Assembly (NCBI GenBank): GCA_947173485.1
Contig: CAMWFH010000001.1
Span: 186,001 to 250,000, forward strand
DNA length: 64,000 bases
Reading direction: 5' to 3'
From: an uncultured Clostridia bacterium
GTDB taxonomy: Bacteria; Bacillota; Clostridia; Oscillospirales; Oscillospiraceae
The notes below the pieces were generated by a model, which was not told the DNA's origin, made no database searches, and saw only the letters and a program-made list of their open reading frames with translations. The position numbers were made by a program, and so were the translations under genes. Positions 40,272 through 49,374 of the stretch are shown here, one piece after another (position 1 is the first letter of the stretch; the number at the start of each line of letters is the position of its first letter).

Positions 40272-40457
40272 TCACCAAGAGGCCTTGCGGACGCCGGGGA
40301 TCTCGCCCTTGTAGGCCATCTCCCGGAAGCAGATACGGCAGATGCCGTAGTTGCGGAGATAGGCGTGGGGCCGGCCGCAGATCTTGCAGCGGTTGTAGCG
40401 GCGGGAGGAGAACTTCGGCTCCGCCTGCTGCTTTAAGATCATAGATTTCTTAGCCAT
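40272..40457 (-). CDS. rpsZ: 30S ribosomal protein S14, type Z
   Basis: 61 residues with the zinc motif [23 protein letters not shown] (Cys at both ends of each pair) that marks type Z, found in Gram-positives. [22 protein letters not shown] start. Confidence 0.97.
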   Translation of the reverse strand: MAKKSMILKQQAEPKFSSRRYNRCKICGRPHAYLRNYGICRICFREMAYKGEIPGVRKASW

Positions 40458-40472
40458 TTTCTAACCTCCAAC

Positions 40473-41012
40473 TCAGCGCTCGAAGGGGGCGCCAACCAGC
40501 TCCAAGAGGGCCTTGGCTTCCTCGTCGGTCTCCGCGGTGGTGCAGATCGCGATATCCATGCCGCGGATCTTGTCGATCTTATCGTACTCGATCTCGGGGA
40601 AGATCAGCTGCTCCTTGATGCCCAGGGCGTAGTTGCCCCGGCCGTCGAAGCTGTTGGGGCTGATGCCCCGGAAGTCACGGACGCGGGGCAGGGCCACGTT
40701 GAACAGGCGGTCCAAGAACTCCCACATCTTGTCGCCCCGGAGGGTGACCTTGGCGCCCACGGGCATCCCCTCACGGACCTTGAAGTTCGCCACGCTCTTC
40801 TTGGCCTTGGTGATGATCGCCTTCTGACCGGTGATGGTGGTCAGATCGCCCACCACGGCCTCCAGGACCTTGGCGTTGTCCCGGGCCTCGCCGCAGCCCA
40901 CGTTGACCACGACCTTGTCGATCTTGGGGATCTGCATCACGCTCTTGTAGGAGAACTTCTTCATCAGAGCGGGGGCGACTTCAGCCTTATATTTTTCTTT
41001 CAGTCTTGCCAT
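40473..41012 (-). CDS. rplE: 50S ribosomal protein L5
   Basis: 179 residues from ATG 41012. [47 protein letters not shown] and [17 protein letters not shown]. Binds 5S rRNA and contacts P-site tRNA. The longer upstream frame lies within the rplX end and spacer. Confidence 0.98.
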   Translation of the reverse strand: MARLKEKYKAEVAPALMKKFSYKSVMQIPKIDKVVVNVGCGEARDNAKVLEAVVGDLTTITGQKAIITKAKKSVANFKVREGMPVGAKVTLRGDKMWEFLDRLFNVALPRVRDFRGISPNSFDGRGNYALGIKEQLIFPEIEYDKIDKIRGMDIAICTTAETDEEAKALLELVGAPFER

Positions 41013-41029
41013 CTGTTCCCACTCCTCTC

Positions 41030-41383
41030 TCAAACGTTCTTGACATCGTCGATGTCCTGGCCGCACTTCTTGCACACCCGCACGCCTACCATGCGCTCCT
41101 TGCCGGAGATGGTCTTGGCGACCCGCTTGGTGCCCACCCGGGTGGGCTTATTGCACTTGGGGCAGACGACCTGGACCTTGCTGGCATACAGGGGGGCCTC
41201 CCGGCGGACGATGCCGCCCTCCTCGCCCTGACGGCGGGGCTTGGTGTGGCAGGTGACCATGTTGACGCCCTCCACCAGCACCTTGCCGGCCTTGGGCTGG
41301 GTGCCCTGGACCTTGCCCTGCTTGCCTTTGTCCTTACCGGACAGGACGACCACGGTGTCGCCCTTCTTTACTTTCATAGCCAT
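41030..41383 (-). CDS. rplX: 50S ribosomal protein L24 with Cys-pair (zinc-ribbon) C-terminus
   Basis: 117 residues. KOW motif [19 protein letters not shown]. After residue about 70 a CPKC pair and a CKKC pair replace the plain end of B. subtilis L24, making a probable zinc ribbon. Early 50S assembly protein. Confidence 0.97.
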   Translation of the reverse strand: MAMKVKKGDTVVVLSGKDKGKQGKVQGTQPKAGKVLVEGVNMVTCHTKPRRQGEEGGIVRREAPLYASKVQVVCPKCNKPTRVGTKRVAKTISGKERMVGVRVCKKCGQDIDDVKNV

Positions 41384-41395
41384 TTCCCAGCCTCC

Positions 41396-41764
41396 TTAAA
41401 CGACCTCGGGGGCCAGGGACAGGATCTTCATATAATCCTTGTCCCGCAGCTCGCGGGCGACGGGCCCAAAGATACGGGTCCCTCTGGGGTTCTTATCGTC
41501 CCGGATCAGGACGGCGGCATTCTCATCGAAGCGGACATAGGTGCCGTCGGCACGGCGGACGCCCTTGGCGGAGCGGACGATGACGGCCTTGACCACCTCG
41601 CCCTTCTTCACGGTGCCGCCGGGGGTGGACTTGCGCACAGAGGCCACGATCACATCGCCGATGTTGCCATAGCGGCGCTTGCTGCCGCCCAGCACACGGA
41701 TGCACTTGATCTCCTTGGCGCCGGTATTGTCGGCCACCTTCAGAAAACTTTCCTGTTGAATCAT
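41396..41764 (-). CDS. rplN: 50S ribosomal protein L14
   Basis: 122 residues. [21 protein letters not shown] and [21 protein letters not shown], with [17 protein letters not shown] end. Bridge and GTPase-facing protein. Confidence 0.98.
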   Translation of the reverse strand: MIQQESFLKVADNTGAKEIKCIRVLGGSKRRYGNIGDVIVASVRKSTPGGTVKKGEVVKAVIVRSAKGVRRADGTYVRFDENAAVLIRDDKNPRGTRIFGPVARELRDKDYMKILSLAPEVV

Positions 41765-41778
41765 TGACTGGCCCCTCC

Positions 41779-42042
41779 TTACTTCGCTTTCTCGATGATC
41801 TCGACCACCCGCCAGCGCTTATCGCGACTGAGGGGCCGGGTCTCCATCACCTTCACCTTGTCGCCGACGCCGCAGGCGTTCTCCGCATCATGGGCCTTCA
41901 GCTTATAGGTACGGCCAACGATCTTCTTATACAGAGGATGGGCCACACGGTCCTCGATCGCAACGACCACAGTCTTGTCCATCTTATCGGACACGACCTT
42001 GCCGACTCTGGTCTTACGAGAGGAAGTTCTTGTCTCACTCAT
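41779..42042 (-). CDS. rpsQ: 30S ribosomal protein S17
   Basis: 87 residues of the OB fold. [23 protein letters not shown] and [19 protein letters not shown]. Confidence 0.98.
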   Translation of the reverse strand: MSETRTSSRKTRVGKVVSDKMDKTVVVAIEDRVAHPLYKKIVGRTYKLKAHDAENACGVGDKVKVMETRPLSRDKRWRVVEIIEKAK

Positions 42043-42063
42043 GTCGATCTACCTCCTCTTTCC

Positions 42064-42267
42064 TTACTTCGCGGCCTGCTGCTCACGGATAATGGTCTTG
42101 ACTCGGGCAATGTCGCGCTTGACCTCCGCGATCTTCAGCGGGTTGTCCAGCTGGTTGGTCGCGTGCTGCATCCGCAGGAAGAACAGGTCCTTCTTCAAGC
42201 CGCTCAGCTTGCTCTCCAGCTCAGCGGCGCTCAATTTCCGGATCTCACGGATCTCACTTGCCTTCAT
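42064..42267 (-). CDS. rpmC: 50S ribosomal protein L29
   Basis: 67 residues, two helices: ASEIREIRKLSAAELESKLSGL and LKKDLFFLRMQHATNQLDNP. ATG 42267 lies 1 nt after the rplP stop; a GTG at 42279 inside rplP is a weaker alternative. Confidence 0.96.
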   Translation of the reverse strand: MKASEIREIRKLSAAELESKLSGLKKDLFFLRMQHATNQLDNPLKIAEVKRDIARVKTIIREQQAAK

Positions 42268-42268
42268 C

Positions 42269-42703
42269 TTATTCACCACCTAACTGAGAATCCAGGTCCT
42301 CGCGGCTCATGATCTTGGTCTTGATGGGCAGCTTGTGGCTGGCCAGGCGCAGGGCCTCCCGGGCCACCTCGTCGCCCACACCGGCGATCTCGAACATGAC
42401 CCGGCCAGGCTTGACCACGGCCACCCAATACTCGGGGGAGCCCTTACCGGAGCCCATACGGGTCTCAGCGGGCTTCTCCGTCACAGGCTTGTCGGGGAAG
42501 ATCTTGATCCACACCTGGCCGCCGCGCTTGGTAGAACGGGTCATGGCCACACGGGCGGCTTCGATCTGGTTGCTGGTGATCCAGCCGGGCTCCAAGGCCA
42601 CCAGGCCGAACTCACCGTATGTGATGCGGTTGCCGCGGGTGGCCTTGCCCTTCATGCGGCCACGGTGGACACGGCGGTATTTCACTCTCTTCGGCAGAAG
42701 CAT
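42269..42703 (-). CDS. rplP: 50S ribosomal protein L16
   Basis: 144 residues. [21 protein letters not shown] start, [15 protein letters not shown] and [17 protein letters not shown]. Its ATG overlaps the rpsC stop (TAATG). Confidence 0.98.
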   Translation of the reverse strand: MLLPKRVKYRRVHRGRMKGKATRGNRITYGEFGLVALEPGWITSNQIEAARVAMTRSTKRGGQVWIKIFPDKPVTEKPAETRMGSGKGSPEYWVAVVKPGRVMFEIAGVGDEVAREALRLASHKLPIKTKIMSREDLDSQLGGE

Positions 42704-43644
42704 TACTGCGCGCCTCCTTCCTTCTTCACAGGCCGGGGACCACCCTGGCCCTCGGGACGGGGACCACGGGGCGCGCCCTGACCGGCGGGCCGGCTGCCAT
42801 AGCCGCCGCCTGCGCTCCGCTGGCCGCCCTGGCCAGCGCCGCGGCTGCCATAGGGCCGGCTGCCGCCTTGACCACCTTGACGGTCACGGTTGAAGCCGCC
42901 GCCCTGACGATCGCGATTGAAGCCGCCCCGGCGGTCGCCATCCCGGCGAGGCCGGCGCTGGCGCTCCTCATAGGGCTTGCTGGTATCCAGGGTGCGGGGG
43001 GTGGTCCGCAGGGTCTGGTGGAGCACCTCGCCCTTGTAGATCCACACCTTCACGCCGATGCGGCCATAGGTGGTGGCAGCCTCGGCGAAGCCGTAGTCGA
43101 TGTCGGCACGGAGGGTCTGGAGGGGGATGGTGCCCTCGTGGTAGTGCTCCACGCCGGCAATCTCACGGCCGCCCAGACGGCCGGAGCAGGTGCACTTGAT
43201 GCCCTTGGCGCCGGCCCGCATGGCCCGGCCCATGGCGTTCTTCATGGCGCGGCGGTGGGAGATACGCTTCTCGATCTGAGCGGCGATGTTCTCCGCCACC
43301 AGCTGGGCGTCCATATCCGGGGAGCGGACCTCGATGATATTCAGCTTCACCTTCTTGCCGATGAGCTTCTCCACCGCCAGACGGGTCTCCTCGATGGCCT
43401 TGCCGTCCTTGCCGATGACCATGCCGGGACGGGCGCAGTGCATGAAGACGGTCACAGTGTCGTTGGCCCGCTCGATCTCGATCTTGGGCACGCCGGCGCC
43501 GTAGAGGGCCTTCTTCAGGTAGTCACGGATCTTCTTGTCCTCGACCAGCAGGTCGCCGACCTTCTCGTCACGGGCGTACCAGCGGGAGTCCCAGTCCTTG
43601 ATGACGCCTACGCGCATCCCGTGGGGATTGACTTTCTGTCCCAT
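42703..43644 (-). CDS. rpsC: 30S ribosomal protein S3 with long Gly/Arg-rich C-terminal tail
   Basis: 313 residues against about 218 in B. subtilis. Residues 1 to about 212 are ordinary S3: [23 protein letters not shown] domain region around [20 protein letters not shown], and [15 protein letters not shown]. The extra 100 residues are rich in Gly, Arg, Gln and Pro, with a repeated [10 protein letters not shown] unit and no aromatic core, so a disordered, RNA-binding-like tail is likely. S3 forms the mRNA entry helicase with S4 and S5. Confidence 0.97.
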   Translation of the reverse strand: MGQKVNPHGMRVGVIKDWDSRWYARDEKVGDLLVEDKKIRDYLKKALYGAGVPKIEIERANDTVTVFMHCARPGMVIGKDGKAIEETRLAVEKLIGKKVKLNIIEVRSPDMDAQLVAENIAAQIEKRISHRRAMKNAMGRAMRAGAKGIKCTCSGRLGGREIAGVEHYHEGTIPLQTLRADIDYGFAEAATTYGRIGVKVWIYKGEVLHQTLRTTPRTLDTSKPYEERQRRPRRDGDRRGGFNRDRQGGGFNRDRQGGQGGSRPYGSRGAGQGGQRSAGGGYGSRPAGQGAPRGPRPEGQGGPRPVKKEGGAQ

Positions 43645-43659
43645 AAACTGTAACCTCCC

Positions 43660-43995
43660 TTATTCTCTCTCCGCCACGGCCAGCGTGACGTGAGAGGTGC
43701 GTTTGTTGATGCGGTAGGCGCGGCCCTGGGCCCGGGGCATCACCCGCTTGAGGATGGGGCCGGGGGTGGCGAACACCTGGGAAACGTAGAGCTTCTCCAC
43801 GTTCATATTGTTGTTGTTCTCCGCGTTGGCCACGGCGCTCTTGAGCAGCTTGCTCAGAGGCTCGCTGGCGGCCTTGGGGGTCTGCATCAGGATGGCCATA
43901 GCGGTCCCCACGTCCTTGCCGCGGATCAGGTCGGCTACGATCTGCACCTTACGAGGCGCGATGCGGAGATACTTCAAATATGCCTTTGCTTCCAT
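43660..43995 (-). CDS. rplV: 50S ribosomal protein L22
   Basis: 111 residues. [27 protein letters not shown] and [21 protein letters not shown]. Lines the exit tunnel with L4. Confidence 0.98.
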   Translation of the reverse strand: MEAKAYLKYLRIAPRKVQIVADLIRGKDVGTAMAILMQTPKAASEPLSKLLKSAVANAENNNNMNVEKLYVSQVFATPGPILKRVMPRAQGRAYRINKRTSHVTLAVAERE

Positions 43996-44009
43996 CTACA
44001 TCTGCCTCC

Positions 44010-44273
44010 TTACTTGCCCTTGGTATGGCCGCGGAAGGTCCGGGTGGGGGCGAACTCGCCCAGCTTGTGGCCCACCATATCCTCCTGGATATAGACGGGC
44101 ACATGCTTCCGGCCGTCATGTACCGCGATGGTATGGCCGACGAAGGAGGGGAAGATGGTGGAGGCGCGGCTCCAGGTCTTCAGCACCTTCTTGTCGCCTT
44201 TCTTGTTCATCTCATCCACCCGCTTCAGCAGCTCGGGAGCGCAAAACGGGCCCTTCTTGATACTTCTGCTCAT
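44010..44273 (-). CDS. rpsS: 30S ribosomal protein S19
   Basis: 87 residues. [22 protein letters not shown] and [26 protein letters not shown]. Confidence 0.98.
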   Translation of the reverse strand: MSRSIKKGPFCAPELLKRVDEMNKKGDKKVLKTWSRASTIFPSFVGHTIAVHDGRKHVPVYIQEDMVGHKLGEFAPTRTFRGHTKGK

Positions 44274-44291
44274 GCTTTCTAAACTCCCTCC

Positions 44292-45128
44292 TTACTTCGC
44301 GTTGCGGCGCTTGACGATGAACTTATCGGTGGGATTCTTGGTCTTGCGGGTCTTGTAGCCCAGCGCCGGCTTGCCCCAGGGGGTCACAGGACCGGGACGG
44401 CCCACGGGGGACTTGCCCTCGCCGCCGCCGTGGGGGTGGTCGCAGGGGTTCATGACCGAGCCGCGGACGGTGGGCCGCCAGCCCATGTGGCGCTTGCGGC
44501 CGGCCTTGCCGATCTGGATGTTCTCATGCTCGATGTTGCCCACCTGGCCGATGGTGGCCCGGCAGTTGAGGCGGACGATGCGCACCTCGCCGGAGGGCAT
44601 ACGGATCTGGGCGTCAGAGCCCTCCTTGGCCATCAGCTGGGCGGCGGTACCGGCAGAGCGGACCAGCTGGCCGCCCCGGCCGGGGTTCATCTCGATGTTG
44701 TGGATCACGGTACCTACCGGGATATTGGCCAGGGGCAGGCAGTTGCCGGGCTTGATGTCGGCGTTGGGCCCGCTGACCACCTTGTCCCCCGCGTTGAGGC
44801 CGACAGGGGCCAGGATATAGGCCTTCTCGCCGTCCTCATACTGGATGAGGGCGATATTGGCGGAGCGGTTGGGGTCGTACTCTAAGCGGAGGACGGCGGC
44901 TTCCATATCCACCTTGTCCCGCTTGAAGTCGATGATGCGGTACTTCCGCTTGTTGCCGCCGCCCCGGTGGCGGACGGTGATGCGGCCGTAGCTGTTGCGG
45001 CCGGCGTTCTTCTGGATGACCTCGGTCAAGCTCGGCTCGGGCTTGGCGTGCTTGTCGATCCCGTCGAAGCCGGAAACTGTCATATGCCGGCGGGACGGGG
45101 TCGTCGGCTTAAAAGTCTTAATGGACAT
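44292..45128 (-). CDS. rplB: 50S ribosomal protein L2
   Basis: 278 residues. [40 protein letters not shown] and [20 protein letters not shown] (with the conserved His of the peptidyl-transferase neighbourhood). Confidence 0.98.
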   Translation of the reverse strand: MSIKTFKPTTPSRRHMTVSGFDGIDKHAKPEPSLTEVIQKNAGRNSYGRITVRHRGGGNKRKYRIIDFKRDKVDMEAAVLRLEYDPNRSANIALIQYEDGEKAYILAPVGLNAGDKVVSGPNADIKPGNCLPLANIPVGTVIHNIEMNPGRGGQLVRSAGTAAQLMAKEGSDAQIRMPSGEVRIVRLNCRATIGQVGNIEHENIQIGKAGRKRHMGWRPTVRGSVMNPCDHPHGGGEGKSPVGRPGPVTPWGKPALGYKTRKTKNPTDKFIVKRRNAK

Positions 45129-45143
45129 CGCTTCGTTTCCTCC

Positions 45144-45437
45144 TTACACCATACCCTCGAACATCTCGATGGTCTTGGAATTTTCCGTCAGCTGCACGAT
45201 GGCCTTCTTCCACTCCTTCGTGCGGCCGGGACGGGCGGCGCCCATGCGCTTGGCCTTGCCGGGGACGATCATGGTGTTGACCTTGGCGACCTTCACGCCG
45301 AAGATCTCCTCCACGGCACGCTTGATCTCCACCTTGCCCGCCTGGGGAGCGACCTCAAAGACATACTTCTTATCAGCCACGCTGCCCATAGAGCGCTCTG
45401 TGATGATGGGGCGGATGATGATGTCATAAGCAGTCAT
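45144..45437 (-). CDS. rplW: 50S ribosomal protein L23
   Basis: 97 residues. [25 protein letters not shown] and [31 protein letters not shown] (parts). Docking site for trigger factor and SRP at the tunnel exit. Its ATG overlaps the rplD stop (TAATG). Confidence 0.98.
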   Translation of the reverse strand: MTAYDIIIRPIITERSMGSVADKKYVFEVAPQAGKVEIKRAVEEIFGVKVAKVNTMIVPGKAKRMGAARPGRTKEWKKAIVQLTENSKTIEMFEGMV

Positions 45438-46051
45438 TACGCGAACACCTCCTCGATGGTGGCCAGGGCCTTCTGGTCAACGACCAGGTACTTGGCGTTC
45501 AGGATATCGTACACACTGAGGATGGTGGCGGTAGTGGTGAGCACGCCGGGGATGTTCCGGGCGGAGCGGACCACGTTGGGCCGGACCTCGGGGGTGACCA
45601 CCAGGGCCTTGCCGTCGCAGTTGACGGCGTTCAGGAAGCTCTGGAAGTCCTTGGTCTTGATGTTCTCCATATCGATGGAGTCCACCACGATGATCTTCTC
45701 CTCCCCGGCCTTGGCGGAGAGGACGCTCTTCAGGGCCAGGCGGCGGAGCTTCTTGTTCAGGGTGTAGCGATAGGAGCGGGGCTTGGGGGCGAACACGATG
45801 CCGCCGTGGGTCCACTGGGGAGCCCGGGTGGAGCCCTGCCGGGCGTGGCCGGTGCCCTTCTGACGCCAGGGCTTCTTGCCGCCGCCGGACACCTCGGCCC
45901 GGGTCAGGGCGGACTGGGTGCCCTGCCGGCAGTTGGCCAGGTGGTTCTTCACCACCTCATGGACTGCGGCCATGTTGGGCTCGATGCCGAACACGGCGGC
46001 GCTCAGTTCCACCTCGCCGACCTGCTGGCCGGCCATATTCAAAACTTTCAT
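45437..46051 (-). CDS. rplD: 50S ribosomal protein L4
   Basis: 204 residues. [38 protein letters not shown] (family signature, quoted in parts [16 protein letters not shown]) forms the tunnel loop. In E. coli L4 represses its own operon through the S10 leader. Confidence 0.98.
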   Translation of the reverse strand: MKVLNMAGQQVGEVELSAAVFGIEPNMAAVHEVVKNHLANCRQGTQSALTRAEVSGGGKKPWRQKGTGHARQGSTRAPQWTHGGIVFAPKPRSYRYTLNKKLRRLALKSVLSAKAGEEKIIVVDSIDMENIKTKDFQSFLNAVNCDGKALVVTPEVRPNVVRSARNIPGVLTTTATILSVYDILNAKYLVVDQKALATIEEVFA

Positions 46052-46070
46052 TTACCGCGTTCTCCTTTCC

Positions 46071-46784
46071 TTAGCGTCTTGCGGAAGCCTTCTGCGGGTT
46101 GACGCGGGCGGAAGCCTTCTGCGGGTTGACGCTGGAGCCGGCGTCGCCCTTCTTCACGATGATGGTCTTCTTGGTGGTGCGGATGGTCACCAGACCGCCC
46201 TTGGGGCCGGGGATGGCGCCGCGGACGGCGATCATATTCAGCTCCGGGTCCACCTTGACCACGTCCAGGTTCATGATGGTGACCTGCTCCACGCCCATGT
46301 GGCCGGCGCCCTTGGTGCCCTTGAAGATGCGGCTGGGGTCGGTGCCGGAGCCCAGGGAGCCCTGGTGACGGGCGACGGGGCCGGTACCGTGGCTGGCCTT
46401 CAGGCTGTGGTTGCCATGGCGCTTGATGACGCCGGCGTAGCCGTGGCCCTTGCTGATGCCGGTCACGTCCACATGATCGCCTTCCTTGAAGGCGTCGGCT
46501 CTCACGATGTCGCCCACGCTCAGCTCACCCTCGATGGCGAACTCACGCAGGACGCGCTTGGGGGATACGCCGGCCTTGCTGAGGTGGCCGATCTCCGGCT
46601 TGCTCAGCTTCCGCTCGGGCACGTCCTCGAAGCCCAGCTGCACGGCGGTGTAGCCGTCCTTCTCCTGGGTCTTCTTCTGGACGACCACGCAGGGCCCGGC
46701 CTCGATGACGGTGACAGGGATGACCTTGCCGTCAGCGTCGAAGATCTGGCTCATGCCGACCTTCCTACCGATGATCGCTTTCAA
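46071..46784 (-). CDS. rplC: 50S ribosomal protein L3 with duplicated C-terminal peptide
   Basis: 237 residues against about 209 in B. subtilis. [46 protein letters not shown] and [12 protein letters not shown] are ordinary L3. The end reads [20 protein letters not shown]: nine residues (VNPQKASAR) occur twice in a row, encoded by a 27-bp tandem repeat. Confidence 0.97.
   Translation of the reverse strand: MKAIIGRKVGMSQIFDADGKVIPVTVIEAGPCVVVQKKTQEKDGYTAVQLGFEDVPERKLSKPEIGHLSKAGVSPKRVLREFAIEGELSVGDIVRADAFKEGDHVDVTGISKGHGYAGVIKRHGNHSLKASHGTGPVARHQGSLGSGTDPSRIFKGTKGAGHMGVEQVTIMNLDVVKVDPELNMIAVRGAIPGPKGGLVTIRTTKKTIIVKKGDAGSSVNPQKASARVNPQKASARR
46081..46132. repeat. 27-bp tandem repeat in the 3' end of rplC
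   Basis: The 25-nt segment beginning GCGGAAGCCTTCTGCGGG occurs at 46081-46105 and again, unchanged, at 46108-46132. The period is 27 bp, so the reading frame is kept. Confidence 0.95.
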
Positions 46785-46913
46785 TGTATGTTCCTCCTAA
46801 TAGGTTATTGGTCGGCTTAGATACGGCATTGGGACCGCATTGCTCTGCCGACATGACCTTGTCCGCCTTTTTCTCCGGCGGGCTCGGTTAGCAAACTGAC
46901 TGTCTTGCTGTCT
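46785..46913 (-). promoter_or_regulatory. 129-nt structured spacer between rpsJ and rplC
   Basis: On the minus strand CCGCC-N9-GGCGG and GTCGGC...GCCGAC (with an inner GCGG/CCGT) form two stems before the rplC ribosome binding site (TAGGAGGAACATAC). No T-tract follows, so termination is unlikely. Confidence 0.45.
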
Positions 46914-47225
46914 TTACAGCATCTTGATCTCCGCCTGCACGCCGGCGGGCAGCTGGAGGCCCATCAGGGCGTCCACGGTCTTGCTGCTGGAGTTGGTGAT
47001 GTCGATCAGGCGCTTGTGGGTCCGGCGCTCGAACTGCTCCCGGCTGTCCTTATACTTGTGGACGGCCCGCAGGATGGTGACCACTTCCTTCTTGGTGGGC
47101 AGGGGGATGGGGCCGGAGACGGTGGCGCCGGTGCGCTTGGCGGTCTCCACGATCTTCTCGGCGGACTGGTCGATCACCTGGTGGTCATAGGCCTTCAGGC
47201 GGATGCGGATCATTTTCTGAGCCAT
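46914..47225 (-). CDS. rpsJ: 30S ribosomal protein S10 (NusE)
   Basis: 103 residues. [43 protein letters not shown] (parts) and [21 protein letters not shown]. Also the NusE antitermination partner of NusB. First gene of the superoperon; ATG 47225 follows AGGAGGAACCCAG. Confidence 0.98.
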   Translation of the reverse strand: MAQKMIRIRLKAYDHQVIDQSAEKIVETAKRTGATVSGPIPLPTKKEVVTILRAVHKYKDSREQFERRTHKRLIDITNSSSKTVDALMGLQLPAGVQAEIKML

Positions 47226-47521
47226 AGTCTGGGTTCCTCCTAATAAAATGTACAAAGTAAATGCTGCGCGTGTCCTTTACTCTGTACGGCGAGAGAGATT
47301 TTCTATCCACCTATCCGTGCGTATCATTCCGGTTCATAAGAAATACCGGCGCAAAAAGGCCGGTATCAGCCCTATGACGCGGCGATCTACGCGGCGCACA
47401 GAACTCTCTCAGCCGCCCGATAGTCGGACATACTCCACGGAAGTTACCGGCTCACGCCGCAATCTCCCGCTTCATCGCGGTCGCCTTGGCCGCAGGCATC
47501 GCCTGCAACACAAGCTTTGTT
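47226..47521 (-). promoter_or_regulatory. S10 operon 5' leader, about 290 nt, structured
   Basis: From the promoter near 47525 to the rpsJ start no gene is present. On the minus strand it contains GCAGGC-GAT-GCCTGC near 47495 and ATACCGGC-N8-GCCGGTAT (47343-47366) followed by TTC, and other GC-rich inverted repeats. A long leader suggests autogenous or growth-dependent control, but the E. coli L4-binding structure was not recognised. Confidence 0.6.
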
Positions 47522-47550
47522 AGGATACAGGATTTCCCTCCCCTTGTCAA
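47522..47550 (-). promoter_or_regulatory. Promoter of the S10-spc-alpha operon
   Basis: Minus strand TTGACA (47545-47550), 17-nt spacer, TATCCT (47522-47527), with an A/T-rich UP-like stretch just upstream (AAAAAAAGAC and CAAAACGC). Confidence 0.85.
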
Positions 47551-47720
47551 GTCTTTTTTTGCGTTTTGATCGATTTTTTTCAAAAAGCAGAAAAAGTCCA
47601 GGTCTCAGGCCAGATCTTCCCATCTCGTCCCCCGTACATAAGATCCGCCCTGCCCGGTCAGACTATCCCATGGCAAGTCCCAAACGAACGAGCCCAAACG
47701 TAATGAGGAGGTATATCGCT

Positions 47721-47915
47721 ATGAACAACTGTCAATGCACCAACAGCGGCGTCCCCTGCGTCCCCAACAAGTCCATCAAGTGTACCGTGGAGCAGTGCGC
47801 CCATCACTGCAAAAACGAGCACTACTGCGGGCTGGAGAGCATCCAGGTGGGCACCCACGAGGCCCATCCCACCATGGATCAATGCACCGACTGCCAGAGC
47901 TTCAAGCTGAAATGA
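47721..47915 (+). CDS. DUF1540 domain protein
   Basis: 64 residues. Cys-rich: CQCTNSGVPC, KCTVEQCAHHCKNEHYC, then a conserved IQVGTHEAHPTMDQCTDCQSF end typical of DUF1540, a small possibly metal-binding family common in Clostridia. ATG 47721 follows GAGGAGG. No function is known. Confidence 0.85.
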   Translation: MNNCQCTNSGVPCVPNKSIKCTVEQCAHHCKNEHYCGLESIQVGTHEAHPTMDQCTDCQSFKLK

Positions 47916-47922
47916 GCCAGAA

Positions 47923-47946
47923 GGGCCGGCCTGCGCCGGCTCTTTT
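47923..47946 (+). terminator. Terminator of the DUF1540 gene
   Basis: GGCCGGC-CTGC-GCCGGCTC followed by TTTTG, 8 nt past the stop. Confidence 0.7.
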
Positions 47947-48007
47947 GATATCCTATGAACATCGCGACAGATGACTGGGGATCGTATATGAAGAAGGGAG
48001 CTTGGCT

Positions 48008-48361
48008 ATGAAAAAACGATGGAAACTATGGCTGGCCGGCGGGGCGGCGGGGGCGGTGAACGGTCTTTTCGGCGGCGGCGGGGGCACCGTGCTGGTACCG
48101 ATGCTCACCCGCTGGGGCGGCATGGGGGCCAAGCAGGTCTTCGCCACCTGCGTAGCGGTGATCTTTCCGGTGTGCCTCCTCTCCGCCGGGGTCTATCTGC
48201 TCTGCCATGCCCTGGACTGGGGGCAGGCCCTGCCCTATCTGATCGGCGGCGGACTGGGCGGCTTTTTAGGGGGCGTGACCTTTGAGAAGGTGCCGGTGGG
48301 GTGGCTGCGGGTGCTTTTTGCCCTGTTCCTGCTCTACGGCGGCGTGAGGTATCTCCTGTGA
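48008..48361 (+). CDS. TSUP (TauE/SafE) family permease, half-size, N-terminal type
   Basis: 117 residues with four hydrophobic segments. A Gly-rich GGAAGAVNGLFGGGGGTVLVPML motif after the first helix and TCVAVIFPVCLLSAGVYLL are typical of TSUP proteins, which are normally single chains of two such halves (about 250 residues). ATG 48008 follows GGGAGC. Its stop TGA overlaps the GTG start of the next gene. Confidence 0.82.
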   Translation: MKKRWKLWLAGGAAGAVNGLFGGGGGTVLVPMLTRWGGMGAKQVFATCVAVIFPVCLLSAGVYLLCHALDWGQALPYLIGGGLGGFLGGVTFEKVPVGWLRVLFALFLLYGGVRYLL

Positions 48362-48744
48362 GCTGGCTCCTCCCCCTGCTGACCGGGCTGGCCACCGGGG
48401 TCCTCTCCGCCTGGGGCGTAGGCGGCGGGACCCTGCTCCTGCTGTGCATGACCCTCTTCCTGGGGGTGGACCACCGGACCGCCCAAGCCATCAACCTTCT
48501 TTTCTTTCTCCCTACCGCCGCCAGCGGCCTGGTGCTCCACAAAAAGAATGGCTATATCGATGCTCCCGCCTGGAAGCAGGCCACCCTTCCGGCTGTGCTG
48601 GCCGCCGGACTGGCCGCCTGGGCTGCTATACAGATAGACGTCAGCCTGCTGCGCCGGCCCTTTGGGCTGTTCCTGCTCTACACCGGGGCCTCCACTCTTT
48701 GGAAAGCTTGGAAGGAACACAAAAAGAAGTCCGCCGCCGAGTAA
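48358..48744 (+). CDS. TSUP (TauE/SafE) family permease, half-size, C-terminal type
   Basis: 128 residues with four hydrophobic segments. LLTGLATGVLSAWGVGGGTLLLLCM repeats the Gly-rich motif of the first half; TAQAINLLFFLPTAASGLVLHKKNGYID fits the second-half pattern. GTG 48358 overlaps the preceding stop (GTGA), so both halves are co-translated and probably assemble together. TSUP proteins move sulfur-containing or C2 anions; the substrate is unknown. Confidence 0.82.
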   Translation: MSWLLPLLTGLATGVLSAWGVGGGTLLLLCMTLFLGVDHRTAQAINLLFFLPTAASGLVLHKKNGYIDAPAWKQATLPAVLAAGLAAWAAIQIDVSLLRRPFGLFLLYTGASTLWKAWKEHKKKSAAE

Positions 48745-48775
48745 GCAGCACTCTGCGGCGGACGTTCTCGCTTAT
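48729..48775 (+). terminator. Terminator of the TSUP pair
   Basis: GTCCGCCGC (inside the gene's last codons) pairs with GCGGCGGAC across 17 nt and is followed by GTTCTCGCTTATT. Tail is only moderately T-rich. Confidence 0.6.
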
Positions 48776-48825
48776 TACATTACATATACCCTATCTACTT
48801 CTCAACAGCCGATACGGCGGACCAT

Positions 48826-49281
48826 CTACCGCGCCTGCTCCAGCTTTACCACACGCCGGGATAGGGAGTGGGTGGTATCCTTCAAAAATGCCACATCCTC
48901 CTCCAATACCTCCACACGGTCCTTGGGCGCCAATGTATCTCTCAGGAGCGTATGGCCCTCCGCCAGCAGGTCGAGCCGGGGAAGGACGATATTCTCCTGG
49001 GTCAGGGCTACCCGGGTAACGGTCTCCTGAAGCCCAGCCACGTCCTCCTTCAAGCAGGATACATCTTCCTTCAGGACAGCTACATCCTCCTTCAGGCCGG
49101 ATACATCTTCCTTCAGGACAGCTACATCCTCCTTCAGGCCGGATACATCTTCCTTTAGGACAGCTACATCCCCCTTCAAACCGGATACATCCTGCTGCAA
49201 CCCAACCAGCATCCGGCCATGCTCTTCCAGCGTTTTACCTTGTGCTTCCAGTAACGCTAAGATCTTCTCTTCATTGCTCAT
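48826..49281 (-). CDS. Heptad-repeat coiled-coil protein A, function unknown
   Basis: 151 residues. N-terminal MSNEEKILALLEAQGKTLEE, then nine heptads of the type LKEDVSG/LKEDVAV from residue 28 to 90, then a conserved tail (TRVALTQENIVLPRLDLLAEGHTLL) and a second helix ending RVVKLEQAR. It is almost entirely helical with leucine at each heptad start. The upstream paralogue differs in repeat number. No signal peptide, so cytoplasmic. Confidence 0.75.
   Translation of the reverse strand: MSNEEKILALLEAQGKTLEEHGRMLVGLQQDVSGLKGDVAVLKEDVSGLKEDVAVLKEDVSGLKEDVAVLKEDVSCLKEDVAGLQETVTRVALTQENIVLPRLDLLAEGHTLLRDTLAPKDRVEVLEEDVAFLKDTTHSLSRRVVKLEQAR
49012..49200. repeat. 21-bp heptad repeat array, copy A (9 units)
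   Basis: Nine consecutive 21-bp units coding LxxDVxx heptads; most neighbours differ at few positions (for example CTTCAGGACAGCTACATCCT alternating with CTTCAGGCCGGATACATCTT). Confidence 0.9.
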
Positions 49282-49374
49282 TGTGTATACTCCCCTATCC
49301 CTCTGATCTCAAAAAGGTACATCCCCTTTGTCCCCGCCAGCCATCAGCGGCACCAGCATAACAAGCAGGCTGGC

